The position numbers and the translations under genes are program-made. The notes under the pieces are model-generated. The model did no database searches, was not told the origin of the DNA, and saw only the letters and a program-made list of their open reading frames with translations. Below, piece by piece: positions 15,483-24,248 of a stretch of DNA of 64,000 bases. This stretch comes from JBLMYQ01 sp050260055 (GTDB taxonomy: Bacteria; Bacillota; Clostridia; Acetivibrionales; UBA4821), in contig JBLNBO010000022.1 in the NCBI GenBank assembly GCA_050260055.1, positions 124,001-188,000 of the forward strand, given 5' to 3'. Each line of letters starts with the position of its first letter. The stretch's first letter is position 1.

Positions 15483-15523
15483 AAAAAATGTAGGTTCTTC
15501 TTTAAGAAGAACCTACATTTTTT
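15483..15523. terminator. bidirectional terminator
   Basis: Perfect palindrome TGTAGGTTCTTCT / AGAAGAACCTACA flanked by A-run on the left and T-run on the right. It ends the minus-strand holin-like gene and insulates the zinc finger gene downstream. Confidence 0.88.
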
Positions 15524-15526
15524 AAA

Positions 15527-15904
15527 TTATAAAGCTCTTCCGGGAATTAAATAGTCAACTATACCAAAAATAATTGCGCCAATAACAGCTCCTAGTACAG
15601 TAACACTATATCCAACTACAAAGAACTGTGTAGCATAAATAATCACTGCAGCTGCTATAAATCCAGTTATTCCTCTTGCAAAAGGTGATGCATTAATTCC
15701 GGTTATAAGATTAAGAAGATAATCAAGTACTGTTAAAACTATAGCTGCAGCTATTAATGGTCCAATACCTGTTATTGCAAAACCAGGAGTAAAAAATGCT
15801 GTAATAGCGAGTACTATTGCTGCGGCAATAAATCTTATTATGATTTGTGAAAAGTCCAGGCCTCTTTCTCGAATATCTTTATTTTCAATGTTTCCAGTAT
15901 CCAT
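15527..15904 (-). CDS. phage holin family (YvlD-like) membrane protein
   Basis: 125 residues, four hydrophobic segments from about residue 20 onward (IIIRFIAAAIVLAITAFFTP, then IAAAIVLTVLDYLLNLITG and two more). The pattern matches the chromosomal phage_holin_4_2 / YvlD family rather than a phage lysis gene, and no phage genes are nearby. AGGATG precedes the ATG. Function unknown. Confidence 0.7.
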   Translation of the reverse strand: MDTGNIENKDIRERGLDFSQIIIRFIAAAIVLAITAFFTPGFAITGIGPLIAAAIVLTVLDYLLNLITGINASPFARGITGFIAAAVIIYATQFFVVGYSVTVLGAVIGAIIFGIVDYLIPGRAL

Positions 15905-16065
15905 TCATACACATCCTTTCGTTGATAGTTTCTATAATAGTATTGATATAAAAATAAAAATTTATTCATTAAAAAGCCAGAAAAATCCAGAATAAATAAT
16001 TGCAGAATATGAAAGAACAATTTGAAGATAATAAATATATATAGATAATTAAATAGGAAGGATTA

Positions 16066-16752
16066 TTGAAATTTATGCTTGTAGTCTTTTTTAGAACACT
16101 AATATTATATATTTTGGTCGTAATTGTAATGAGGATTATGGGAAAAAGGCAGATTGGGCAGCTTCAACCTTTCGAGTTTGTAATTACAATAATGCTGGCA
16201 GAACTTGCAGCTATTCCTATGCAAAATACGGGAATTCCATTAATAAATGGCATAATTCCAATATTCACTTTATTAATTGCGCAGATTGCATTCTCTTATT
16301 CAACCTTAAAAAGCGAAAGATTGCGTGGAGTAGTTTGCGGCAAGCCTAGTGTACTAATTGAAGGTGGTAGAATAATTGAAGAGGAACTAGAAAGGCAAAA
16401 CTATAACCTGAACGACCTCATGGAGCAATTAAGATCAAAAAGCTATCCTAATGTTGCTGATGTGGAATTTGCTATTCTTGAAACAAGCGGACAAATAAGT
16501 ATTATTCCTAAATCTCAAAAAAGGCCGATAATTCCTGAAGATTTAAAAATTGAGACACAATATGAAGGTATACCAATTAGCTTGATAATAGATGGGCATA
16601 TTCTTTCAAAAAATTTGTATTCCATTGGTCTTAACGAACAATGGTTAAGTAATGAACTTGAAAAATTAGGAGTATCTGATACTAAAGATGTATTATATGC
16701 TGATATTGATACTTCAGGAAAGATATTCTATCAAAAAAAGGTGGGACACTAA
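16066..16752 (+). CDS. DUF421 (YetF-like) membrane protein
   Basis: 228 residues starting at TTG 16066 after AGGAAGGA. Three N-terminal membrane helices (RTLILYILVVIVMRIMGKRQ) lead into a cytoplasmic domain with LRGVVCGKPSVLIEGGRI, DLMEQLRSKSYPNVADVEFA and ILETSGQISI, the hallmark of DUF421. Overlaps the next gene by one base (TAATG). A paralogue lies at 58165. Spore-related roles are known for some relatives, but nothing here shows one. Confidence 0.85.
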   Translation: MKFMLVVFFRTLILYILVVIVMRIMGKRQIGQLQPFEFVITIMLAELAAIPMQNTGIPLINGIIPIFTLLIAQIAFSYSTLKSERLRGVVCGKPSVLIEGGRIIEEELERQNYNLNDLMEQLRSKSYPNVADVEFAILETSGQISIIPKSQKRPIIPEDLKIETQYEGIPISLIIDGHILSKNLYSIGLNEQWLSNELEKLGVSDTKDVLYADIDTSGKIFYQKKVGH

Positions 16753-17132
16753 TGAAACCAATTTTACTAATAACTTTGGTGTTAGTTATAATTTTTGTTT
16801 CAGGACTTTTGATGTATGATTATATTAGTAAAACCTCGAAGTCAATTGATACAGAACTGGCAAAGTTAGATAAAGAGGTTAGGATCAACAAATGGATTCC
16901 AGCTTATAAGATTCTTAGCACAATGGAAAACAAGTGGATAGATCTAAAAGATAAATGGGCATTATTTGTAGACCATCAGGAAATTGATAATATTGATTTG
17001 AGTATTTCGAAGATGAAAGAATACATCAAAAAAAATGATACTGTAGATGCACTTGCAGAAATATCATCATTAAGGCTTCTTTTTGAGCATATACCTAAAA
17101 AGGAATCACTAACATTAACAAACGTTTTATAA
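16752..17132 (+). CDS. DUF4363 membrane protein
   Basis: 126 residues: one N-terminal membrane helix (ILLITLVLVIIFVSGLLMYD) followed by an amphipathic helical domain with a Trp-rich core (KWIDLKDKWALFVDHQEIDN). DUF4363 genes commonly follow DUF421 genes in Clostridia, and here the two overlap by one base, so they are probably translated together and may act as a pair. Function unknown. Confidence 0.75.
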   Translation: MKPILLITLVLVIIFVSGLLMYDYISKTSKSIDTELAKLDKEVRINKWIPAYKILSTMENKWIDLKDKWALFVDHQEIDNIDLSISKMKEYIKKNDTVDALAEISSLRLLFEHIPKKESLTLTNVL

Positions 17133-17206
17133 ACAGAGCATAATTTGATAAAACGCTGAAAAAATGGTAAAATAGAAATAGAAAGAATTATTAGGAAGTG
17201 ATTCTT

Positions 17207-17689
17207 TTGAAGGTAGGAACCGGATATTTTGAAACTAGGATGAATTTATCATCAAATACAGATAAACCTAATAATGGGGTCAATTACTCGCCTGATATAA
17301 TTCAGAAAAATGACCCTAGTATACGCATGGAAAAAAGTTTAGGTGTAACTGAATGTAAGACATGCAGTCAAAGAAAGTATATGGATAAATCAAATGATGC
17401 ATCTGTATCATTTCAAGCACCAACTCATGTTGATCCAAATTTGGCAGGTTCTAAGGTAATGTCGCATGAGCAAGAGCATGTTGTAAACGAGCAGGCTAAA
17501 GCGCAGGAAGAAGGACGTGAAGTTGTTTCTCAGACGGTTCAGATTTTTACTGATGTGTGTCCCGAGTGCGGAAAAAGATATGTTTCAGGTGGCAATACCA
17601 AGACAGTAACAAAGGCGAAAAGTAATAATAGCATTGAAAAAGAGTTGAATAATAAGTATTTTGGAGAAAAAATAGATGTAAAAGTCTAA
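17207..17689 (+). CDS. conserved hypothetical protein with two Cys pairs
   Basis: 160 residues from TTG 17207, which is correctly spaced from AGGAAG at 17193; GTG 17198 is an alternative. It has CKTC at about residue 51, MSHEQEHV around residue 87 (an HExxH-like word) and CPEC at about residue 122. Soluble, no signal peptide. Zinc binding is likely; protease activity is not shown. I do not recognise a named family. Confidence 0.6.
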   Translation: MKVGTGYFETRMNLSSNTDKPNNGVNYSPDIIQKNDPSIRMEKSLGVTECKTCSQRKYMDKSNDASVSFQAPTHVDPNLAGSKVMSHEQEHVVNEQAKAQEEGREVVSQTVQIFTDVCPECGKRYVSGGNTKTVTKAKSNNSIEKELNNKYFGEKIDVKV

Positions 17690-17690
17690 G

Positions 17691-17740
17691 AAAATAAATA
17701 TAAAAAGAGCACTTTTAAGTGCTCTTTTTATATTTATTTT
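17691..17740. terminator. bidirectional terminator between convergent genes
   Basis: Near-perfect stem AAGAGCACTT / AAGTGCTCTT extended by A/T runs on both sides to 24 bp. It serves the gene ending at 17689 (+) and the acyl-CoA synthetase ending at 17741 (-). Confidence 0.9.
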
Positions 17741-19405
17741 CTATTCATTTGAAGTATCTTTTTCTCTGATTTCCACTCTTCTTATTTTACCGCTTATTGT
17801 TTTTGGAAGCTCAGTAACAAATTCAATTATTCTTGGGTATTTATAAGGTGCAGTTACTTTCTTGACATGGTCTTGAAGTTCTTTTGCAAGAGAATCGCTT
17901 GCTTCATAGTTTTTTGCAAGTACAATTGTTGCTTTTACTATCTGTCCTCTATCGGGATCTGGAACTGCCGTTATTGCACATTCCAGTACTGCAGGATGTT
18001 CAACCAAGGCGCTCTCAACCTCAAAGGGGCCTATTCTATAACCTGAACTTTTAATTACATCATCTGCACGTCCAATAAACCAATAATAGCCATCTTCATC
18101 ACGCCAAGCCATATCGCCTGTATAATATATATCATCATGCCATACTTTTCTAGTCATTTGCTCATCCCCATGATAACCTTGAAACATACCAGCAGGTTTT
18201 CTCTTATTTGTTCTGAGCACAATCTGGCCTTCTTCTCCGACATCACATGAATTTCCATCTTCATCGAGCAAATCTATATCATATCCAGGAGAAGGTTTTC
18301 CCATTGAGCCTGGTTTGGGTTCTACGCCAGGATATGTTCCAAGTGTAACAGTAAGTTCAGTTTGTCCGTATCCTTCAATAAGTTTTATTCCTGTAGCCTT
18401 AAAAAATTGGCTATATACTTCCGGGTTTAAAGGTTCTCCGGCAACAGTACAGAACTCTAGTTTTTCAAGGTTATAACTCTTTAAGTCTTCCTTTATCAAA
18501 AAACGATAAATGGTTGGGGGTGCACAGAAACTTGTTACACCATATTTTGAAATTACGCTTAACAGATCTTTGGGAACGAATTTATTGAAATCATAAACAA
18601 AAACAGCACACCCGCAAATCCACTGCCCATATATTTTACCCCATACAGCTTTAGCCCAGCCAGTTTCAGCTACAGTCAGGTGAAGCCCATTATCCTTGAC
18701 GTTTTGCCAATATCCTGCTGTAAGAATATGACCAAGCGGATAAGTATAATCATGGCTGACTATCTTAGGCATGCCAGTTGTCCCAGAAGTAAAGTATAGA
18801 AGAAGTATATCGCTGTTTACTGGGGCATCGTTACCTACAGGCCTTGAAAAATCACTAGATGATTTTGCAATTTCTTCATCGAAATTAAGCCAGCCTTCTT
18901 TGGAAACTCCTCCTATAAGAGCTTTAAGCTCAACGGATGGAGATTTTTCAAGAGAGTCCTCTACATGCTGGATTACTTCGGGTTCAGCAACGCTGATAAT
19001 CATCTTTATATTAGCTTTATTGTTCCTATATACAATATCCTTCGAAGTAAGAAGGTTTGTAGCAGGGATGCAAATTGCACCTATTTTATGAAGTGCAAGA
19101 ATGCAAAACCAAAATTCGTAACGTCTTTTGAGTATTACCATTACGCGGTCGCCTTTTTTAATACCGATTGATTTGAAAAAGTTTGCGGTCATATTACTGT
19201 AATCTCTCATATGGGCATAGGTAAATATTCTTTCTTCGCCATTTTCATTACACCAAACCATTGCAACCTTATCAGGTGTCTGTTTAGCTCTTTCATCAAC
19301 AATATCATATGCAAAGTTAAAATTGTCAGGGATATTGATTTTAAAGTTTTCATAAAAATCTTCATAAGATTTAAAATTTGTTTTACTTAAAAATTTATCT
19401 AGCAT
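17741..19405 (-). CDS. AMP-forming acyl-CoA synthetase (medium-chain/acetyl type)
   Basis: 554 residues, an ANL-superfamily ligase joining a carboxylic acid to CoA through an acyl-adenylate. The phosphate loop YFTSGTTGMPK is at about 211-221, GYGQTE follows (about 344), then YTGDMAWRDEDGYYWFIGR, and PKTISGKIRR with the catalytic Lys near the C-terminus. The closest type is the medium-chain synthetase group; chain length cannot be read from sequence. It lies 22 bases after an XRE-cupin regulator gene, so both are likely one operon. Confidence 0.88.
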   Translation of the reverse strand: MLDKFLSKTNFKSYEDFYENFKINIPDNFNFAYDIVDERAKQTPDKVAMVWCNENGEERIFTYAHMRDYSNMTANFFKSIGIKKGDRVMVILKRRYEFWFCILALHKIGAICIPATNLLTSKDIVYRNNKANIKMIISVAEPEVIQHVEDSLEKSPSVELKALIGGVSKEGWLNFDEEIAKSSSDFSRPVGNDAPVNSDILLLYFTSGTTGMPKIVSHDYTYPLGHILTAGYWQNVKDNGLHLTVAETGWAKAVWGKIYGQWICGCAVFVYDFNKFVPKDLLSVISKYGVTSFCAPPTIYRFLIKEDLKSYNLEKLEFCTVAGEPLNPEVYSQFFKATGIKLIEGYGQTELTVTLGTYPGVEPKPGSMGKPSPGYDIDLLDEDGNSCDVGEEGQIVLRTNKRKPAGMFQGYHGDEQMTRKVWHDDIYYTGDMAWRDEDGYYWFIGRADDVIKSSGYRIGPFEVESALVEHPAVLECAITAVPDPDRGQIVKATIVLAKNYEASDSLAKELQDHVKKVTAPYKYPRIIEFVTELPKTISGKIRRVEIREKDTSNE

Positions 19406-19426
19406 TAAGCCGACCTCCTTGGTAGA

Positions 19427-19981
19427 TTAAAGTATAATGGCCAAAAACTTAGCAGGCTTGTTATTTAAAGCTCTCATACCGTGATTTATACCTGAATCAA
19501 AGTATAGCGAATCACCTTCATTTAAAATAACTTCATGAGAATCTATGTAAACCTTCATAGAGCCTTCAATTAAATAGTTAAACTCTTGCCCTGGATGAGA
19601 GTTATAATGAATTTCAGCATCTTCAGCTTCTGGTTCTACTGTAACCATGAATGGTTCAGCCTTTTTATGAATAAAGTTGAATGCTAAATTTTCATATTTA
19701 TATTCTTTTCTTCTATCAACACTTATACCTTTTCCTTTTCTTACTATTGAATAGGTATGAAGCCTGGGACTTTCACCTGTTAGGAGTGTTGAAAGCTCAA
19801 TATTGAACTTGTTGGCAAATCTATATAGGAAACTTACAGGAATATCTATACTACCAGATTCATAGTCTTTATATAGTTGCTGGCTGACTCCAAGTTCTTC
19901 TGCTAATGAATCAGCAGATATATCTGAGATTTCACGCATTTCTTTAATTCGTGCTGCAACTTGTTTAATTTGTTCAGTCAT
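19427..19981 (-). CDS. XRE-family regulator with C-terminal cupin
   Basis: 184 residues from the ATG at 19981, which follows AAGGAGG; an upstream in-frame ATG at 19999 precedes that site and is rejected. HTH_3 domain at about residues 8-62 (SADSLAEELGVSQQLYKDYE), cupin_2 at about 110-182 (HPGQEFNYLIEGSMKVYIDS). This architecture usually senses a small metabolite and controls an adjacent gene, here the acyl-CoA synthetase. Confidence 0.85.
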   Translation of the reverse strand: MTEQIKQVAARIKEMREISDISADSLAEELGVSQQLYKDYESGSIDIPVSFLYRFANKFNIELSTLLTGESPRLHTYSIVRKGKGISVDRRKEYKYENLAFNFIHKKAEPFMVTVEPEAEDAEIHYNSHPGQEFNYLIEGSMKVYIDSHEVILNEGDSLYFDSGINHGMRALNNKPAKFLAIIL

Positions 19982-20144
19982 ATAATCCTCCTTATGCAAT
20001 ATTTAAGATTTGTGTTGAATTCCGATTATCCAGCTAGTGAATTGTTTTACAACATGATAGCATTACAATATTAAAATGTAAAGGAATTTGTTGCTTGAAA
20101 TACCATTATATAGAATTAATATGGCAGTAAAAACAGGAACATGA

Positions 20145-20150
20145 TATAAT
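20145..20150 (+). promoter_or_regulatory. extended -10 promoter for the deacetylase gene
   Basis: TATAAT preceded by TGA (extended -10 form TGnTATAAT), 43 bases before the start codon. The -35 region (TGGCAG at 20122) is weak. Confidence 0.45.
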
Positions 20151-20192
20151 ATATATATAATCTGATAATCTTTGCCTTGGTTAGGGGGGCAT

Positions 20193-21014
20193 ATGAAAAA
20201 AAGATATATTCTATTATTTTTATCAATTCTAATTATAATTCTGCCAGCTTCAATAATTATTTCAGCGCCTAATGACCTGAAAAAAGGTACTCTATCCGAT
20301 GGCAGTGTATGTTCAAACGTTTATTCTTTACAGATGGATAAAGTGGATGTAATTGCTGTGCCTGCCGTTAAAGAGGTTAAAAAAGATGAAGTGAAGCCTC
20401 CGGTAAATCCAAAAAAATTTGCATATCTAACCTTTGATGATGGCCCGAGCCCAAGCGTTACACCCAAAGTATTAAAAGTATTGGATGAATGTGATGTAAA
20501 AGCGACATTCTTTATGCTTGGTGCATATGTTCAAGAATACCCATCAGTTGCAAAGAGTGTATATAATAAGGGCCATGCTATAGGTAATCATACTTATACT
20601 CATAGATGGAATAAGATCTGTTCCAACTTTAAGACAGAAATCAATAAAACAAATAGTGCAATTGAAAAAGCAACTGGCGGTTCTAAGGTAAAACTTTTCA
20701 GAACACCATATGGTTATAAACTTCAGACAGGCTTTAAAAATCACCTTAAATCTCTTGGTATGAGGACATTCATATGGAATGTTGACTGCAAGGATTCCAG
20801 AGCAAAAAGGGTTCCAGCTGCTGATATTTATAATAGCGTTGCCTGGTCACTTGATGGCAAGAAGGATGTAGTAGTTATTCTCCATGATGGAAAAGGCCAT
20901 GAACAAACCGCTTATGCATTAAAGAAAATAATATATGAATTATGGCGAAAAGGATATGGAATAAAACCGCTTACGCCAGATGTAAAAATTAATGCGAAAG
21001 TTGAAATAAAGTAA
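20193..21014 (+). CDS. polysaccharide deacetylase (NodB domain)
   Basis: 273 residues from ATG 20193 after GGGGGG. An N-terminal hydrophobic segment (residues 5-25) acts as signal or anchor. The NodB domain (about 75-260) shows motif 1 TFDDGPS, motif 2 HAIGNHTYTH (metal His pair), motif 3 RTPYG and a C-terminal ILHDG motif, so all catalytic motifs are intact. Probably removes N-acetyl groups from peptidoglycan or another cell-wall glycan outside the membrane. Confidence 0.88.
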   Translation: MKKRYILLFLSILIIILPASIIISAPNDLKKGTLSDGSVCSNVYSLQMDKVDVIAVPAVKEVKKDEVKPPVNPKKFAYLTFDDGPSPSVTPKVLKVLDECDVKATFFMLGAYVQEYPSVAKSVYNKGHAIGNHTYTHRWNKICSNFKTEINKTNSAIEKATGGSKVKLFRTPYGYKLQTGFKNHLKSLGMRTFIWNVDCKDSRAKRVPAADIYNSVAWSLDGKKDVVVILHDGKGHEQTAYALKKIIYELWRKGYGIKPLTPDVKINAKVEIK

Positions 21015-21036
21015 AAGCTCCCGGAAGGGAGTTTTT
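21013..21036 (+). terminator. terminator of the deacetylase gene
   Basis: Stem AAAAGCTCCC / GGGAGTTTTT (one G-U pair) with a GGAA tetraloop, followed by T-rich sequence. It overlaps the end of the gene by two bases. Confidence 0.8.
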
Positions 21037-21289
21037 TATTTGGCAAACGACAGATTTAGTTAACTCAATCCTAGTCAGTATTTACCAGTTATCCCTTGGA
21101 TTTCAAGAAAGATTGTGATATAATATAATTAATATTGCAATTTCAAATTTTAAATATTTTACCACCGGATTATTATCGAGGAGGGGATTATATAGAGTAG
21201 TAATGTCATTTACTAATGATATGAGGAGGGATTTTATAGTTATTACATTTCAAACACCTAGGTACTGCTATTTCGCTTTTTTCAATATA

Positions 21290-21317
21290 TTGACACTTTA
21301 TATTATAAATGTAATAA
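21290..21317 (+). promoter_or_regulatory. candidate promoter of lysA
   Basis: TTGACA at 21290-21295 and TAATAA at 21312-21317 with a 16-base spacer. The start codon is only 31 bases further on, so the leader would be very short and no lysine riboswitch fits in it. Confidence 0.45.
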
Positions 21318-21347
21318 TTTAATAAAAAAATGTCGGGAGATGGAAGA

Positions 21348-22649
21348 ATGTTCACATCGGAAGCATTAAACATAAATCATAAAAGGCATCTTACAATAGG
21401 AGGAGTCGACTGTATTGAGTTGGCAGAAAAACACGGCACTCCTGTATACATAATGGACGAGCAATTAATAAGAAAAAACTGCCGCGCTTTTAAAAACTCG
21501 CTGGATAAGTTTTATGATGGAAATGGACTTGTCATATATGCGAGTAAAGCCTTTTCTTGCCTTTATATGATAAACATTATCAAGGAAGAAGGCCTGGGCT
21601 TGGATGTTGTATCGGGTGGAGAGCTCTATACGGCAATAAAGGCTGGGTTTCCGATGGAAAAAGTCTATTTCCATGGGAATAATAAAACTATAACCGAATT
21701 GGAGATGGCTCTTGATCACTCGATTGGAAGAATCGTAGTTGATAACATTCAGGAGCTGGAAATGCTGAACGAGCTGGCAAAAGCAAGAGGAATAAAAGTC
21801 GGAGTATGCTTTAGAATTAAGCCGGGAATTGAAGCGCATACACACCAGTTTATCCAAACTGGTCAGATTGACTCTAAATTCGGCTTTGCTCTTGAAACTG
21901 GTGAAGCATTTGCGGTTATGGAAAAGGCCATGAAGCTTGACAATATAGAAGTTGTCGGATTGCACTGTCATATCGGCTCGCAGATATTCGACATACAGCC
22001 GTTTGTCGCAGCCTCAGAAGTGATGATGAGCTTCATTGAAAGAGTTAAAAACGAGCTGGGAATAGAAATTTCAGAGCTTAATCTTGGCGGTGGATTCGGA
22101 ATAAAATATCTTTCCGAGCAAAACCCTGCGGGATTTGAAAAGTATCTGGAAGCTGTCTCGGCAAAAATCAAAGAGATTTCGGCTCAAAAAGGAATAAAAA
22201 TTCCGAAGATTATCATAGAACCGGGAAGATCGGTTGTGGCCGAGGCAGGGATAACTGTCTACAAGGTCGGAGCGGTAAAAGATATCCCGGGAATACGCAA
22301 ATACGTTTCAGTTGATGGCGGAATGTGCGATAATCCTAGATACATCCTTTATGAGTCACAGTATGAGGCATTGGTTGCCAATAAGGCAGACCAGCCTAAA
22401 ATTCAAAAAGTTACAATCGCAGGAAAGTGCTGCGAATCCGGTGATGTTATAGGAAAAGATATGCCTCTGCAGGAGGTAGAAGCCGGAGATTACATAGCAG
22501 TATTGTCCACTGGGGCATATAATTACTCAATGTCGAGTAATTATAACAGAATCCCGAGATTGCCGGTTGTAATGGTGAATAATGGAGTAGATAAGGTAAT
22601 AATCAAAAGAGAATCATATGAAGATTTGATTCGAAATGATGTTATCTAA
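21348..22649 (+). CDS. lysA: diaminopimelate decarboxylase
   Basis: 433 residues from ATG 21348, after GGGAG. Last step of lysine synthesis, meso-diaminopimelate to lysine, PLP-dependent. The PLP lysine is in YASKAF (about residue 63); HCHIGSQI, GGGFGIKY, EPGRSVVAEAG and CCESGDVIG complete the fold type III active site. The base composition is richer in G+C than neighbours (29 and 30 of 60 in two sampled blocks). Monocistronic, flanked by its own promoter and terminator. Confidence 0.95.
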   Translation: MFTSEALNINHKRHLTIGGVDCIELAEKHGTPVYIMDEQLIRKNCRAFKNSLDKFYDGNGLVIYASKAFSCLYMINIIKEEGLGLDVVSGGELYTAIKAGFPMEKVYFHGNNKTITELEMALDHSIGRIVVDNIQELEMLNELAKARGIKVGVCFRIKPGIEAHTHQFIQTGQIDSKFGFALETGEAFAVMEKAMKLDNIEVVGLHCHIGSQIFDIQPFVAASEVMMSFIERVKNELGIEISELNLGGGFGIKYLSEQNPAGFEKYLEAVSAKIKEISAQKGIKIPKIIIEPGRSVVAEAGITVYKVGAVKDIPGIRKYVSVDGGMCDNPRYILYESQYEALVANKADQPKIQKVTIAGKCCESGDVIGKDMPLQEVEAGDYIAVLSTGAYNYSMSSNYNRIPRLPVVMVNNGVDKVIIKRESYEDLIRNDVI

Positions 22650-22664
22650 AAACCCTAATGACAC

Positions 22665-22698
22665 AAAATAAAAAGCTCCCGAGGGAGCTTTTTATTTT
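22665..22698. terminator. terminator of lysA
   Basis: Stem AAAAAGCTCCC / GGGAGCTTTTT, extended by AAAT / ATTT, with a two-base tip. A/T tracts on both sides mean it can also stop the convergent gene at 22717. Confidence 0.9.
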
Positions 22699-22716
22699 TG
22701 CTTTTTTAGCGAATAA

Positions 22717-23067
22717 TTAAATTTGTCTTTTTATTCTTTCCAATTGAGCTTGTGTGGCTTTCCACATATTTTTGTTCATCCGGGATGCCAGCTTTATCAA
22801 ATAGATTGAAGTGCCAGTTAGCCCAATAATGAGAATAACAGTAAATAGCAAGGCAAATTTTCCAATTAAGCAATACGAGAGGCTTGTTAAAGGGAATAAA
22901 ATCAATAAAATAAAAAGTACTTTTGCTGTGAGCTTGAATTGTTGCAAATCTTTCTTTCTCATTTTAGAAATATCTTTAGAAAAATCTGGCTGTTCATACG
23001 GACTTTTCATTCTGTATTTTCCGTCTTTACCTAGCTCCATTTCAAGAATCAACGATTCGCTTTTCAT
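22717..23067 (-). CDS. small membrane protein of unknown function
   Basis: 116 residues from the ATG at 23067, six bases after GGAGGAGG; another ATG at 23073 touches the site directly. A hydrophilic N-terminus is followed by two adjacent membrane helices (about 48-64 and 70-90) and a basic C-terminus (QAQLERIKRQI). No family recognised. Confidence 0.6.
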   Translation of the reverse strand: MKSESLILEMELGKDGKYRMKSPYEQPDFSKDISKMRKKDLQQFKLTAKVLFILLILFPLTSLSYCLIGKFALLFTVILIIGLTGTSIYLIKLASRMNKNMWKATQAQLERIKRQI

Positions 23068-23325
23068 AAACATCCTCCTCCAAAAATTTTTTTGGCTTTA
23101 TAATCTTATATCTTTTTGCCTACAAAATATTGTTGTGACGTTGGCAACTAACATAATAAAAATTAAAGTATTATTATATTATACCAAATACATTGATAAA
23201 AACAAGAAAGTATTATTTATTTTATCAAGCGTCTTTCATTTATTAATCTTACGCTTTAGCTTTTAAATATTATTAAATTAAAGTCAGGTATTTATAAGAG
23301 ATACTTAAATGCTTTTGTTTTAATG

Positions 23326-23361
23326 AAAATGGACATAGAATCTAAATTCTATGTCCATTTT
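23326..23361 (-). terminator. terminator of tRNA-Val
   Basis: 16-bp perfect stem (ATGGACATAGAAT and its complement plus A/T pairs) with a CTAA loop, immediately downstream of the tRNA on the minus strand. Confidence 0.85.
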
Positions 23362-23437
23362 GGTGGGTGATAATGGGCTCGAACCATCGACCCCCACGAT
23401 GTCAACGTGGTACTCTAACCAGCTGAGCTAATCACCC
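23361..23437 (-). tRNA. tRNA-Val (anticodon GAC)
   Basis: On the minus strand the acceptor arms GGGTGAT and ATCACCC pair, with A as discriminator and an encoded CCA. The anticodon arm CCACG / CGTGG encloses the loop TTGACAT, giving anticodon GAC. The T arm has GGTTCGAGCCC. 77 bases. Confidence 0.95.
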
Positions 23438-23651
23438 ATTTATCAGCGAAATTAATTATATATACTGTTGCAAAAATATTCAATACCTCTAGGAATAAAA
23501 ATTAATATTTTAGCTTTTCAAATATGCTTTACACTAATTGCAACAAAGCCAACAAGCAAAATGCTGCGTTAGGCAATTGCTATTTTAATTAAGGGTGAAT
23601 TTTTATGTATTTATAAATAATCTGTTTTGTGATAAATTTTTTCTAATAGGA

Positions 23652-23679
23652 TGAACCTTTTTGAAGTTTCAAACGTTAT
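23652..23679 (+). promoter_or_regulatory. ECF-sigma-type promoter of the sigma operon
   Basis: TGAACC at 23652-23657, a 16-base spacer and CGTTAT at 23674-23679. This closely follows the ECF pattern TGAAAC-N16-CGT known for Bacillus ECF sigma factors, so the sigma gene 36 bases downstream probably activates itself. Confidence 0.6.
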
Positions 23680-23714
23680 ATTAACGAACAATAAAAACAA
23701 ATCAGGGGATAGAG

Positions 23715-24248
23715 ATGAACGAGAAAACATTGATTGACCTATGCAAAAATGGAAATAGAGAGGCGCTTGAACGGATTATAAGTGATAATTATCCGATTGT
23801 TAAAGGCTACCTTATTAAGATAACTCTTAATGAACATCTTGCAGAAGACCTTACTCAGGATTGCTTTATAAGGGCATTGGACAATATTAAAAAATATAGC
23901 CCCAATGGAAAGCTCTCTACCTGGCTGATAACCATTGCCAATAACCTTTATTATGATTATCTGAGGAAGAATCGGAAAATAGTATTAGGGCTGGAAATGG
24001 AAGAAGATATACAGTCTGTTGAAGAAAATTTTGAAGATAGGCTTGAACTGAAAGAGATAGCGAATGTTATTTCTCTCCTGCCTTATGAGAAAAGAACTGC
24101 ATTTATTCTAAAACACTACTACGGTTACAAATATGAAGAGATTGCGCAGATACTTAAATGTCCTATTGGGACAGTTAAGTCCAGGATATTCAGCGCAATA
24201 GAATTAATCCAAAAAAAACTTGAAGGGGATGAAACGGATGAAAAATAG
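23715..24248 (+). CDS. ECF-type RNA polymerase sigma factor
   Basis: 177 residues. Region 2 spans about 20-90 (HLAEDLTQDCFIRALDNIKK, STWLITIANNLYYDYLRKN) and region 4 about 118-170 (LPYEKRTAFILKHYYGYKYE, IAQILKCPIGTVKSRIFSAI). No region 3, so ECF class. GGGGAT precedes the ATG. It overlaps the anti-sigma gene by 11 bases and is read from an ECF-like promoter. The arrangement resembles the B. subtilis sigY operon; that link is only by analogy. Confidence 0.92.
   Translation: MNEKTLIDLCKNGNREALERIISDNYPIVKGYLIKITLNEHLAEDLTQDCFIRALDNIKKYSPNGKLSTWLITIANNLYYDYLRKNRKIVLGLEMEEDIQSVEENFEDRLELKEIANVISLLPYEKRTAFILKHYYGYKYEEIAQILKCPIGTVKSRIFSAIELIQKKLEGDETDEK

Noticed and set aside
15527..15904. Prophage remnant marked by the holin-like gene
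   Set aside because: The protein fits the chromosomal YvlD-type family; no other phage gene, integrase or att site is nearby.
21040..21347. Lysine riboswitch before lysA
   Set aside because: A promoter only 31-58 bases from the start leaves no room, and the conserved L-box sequence is not present upstream.
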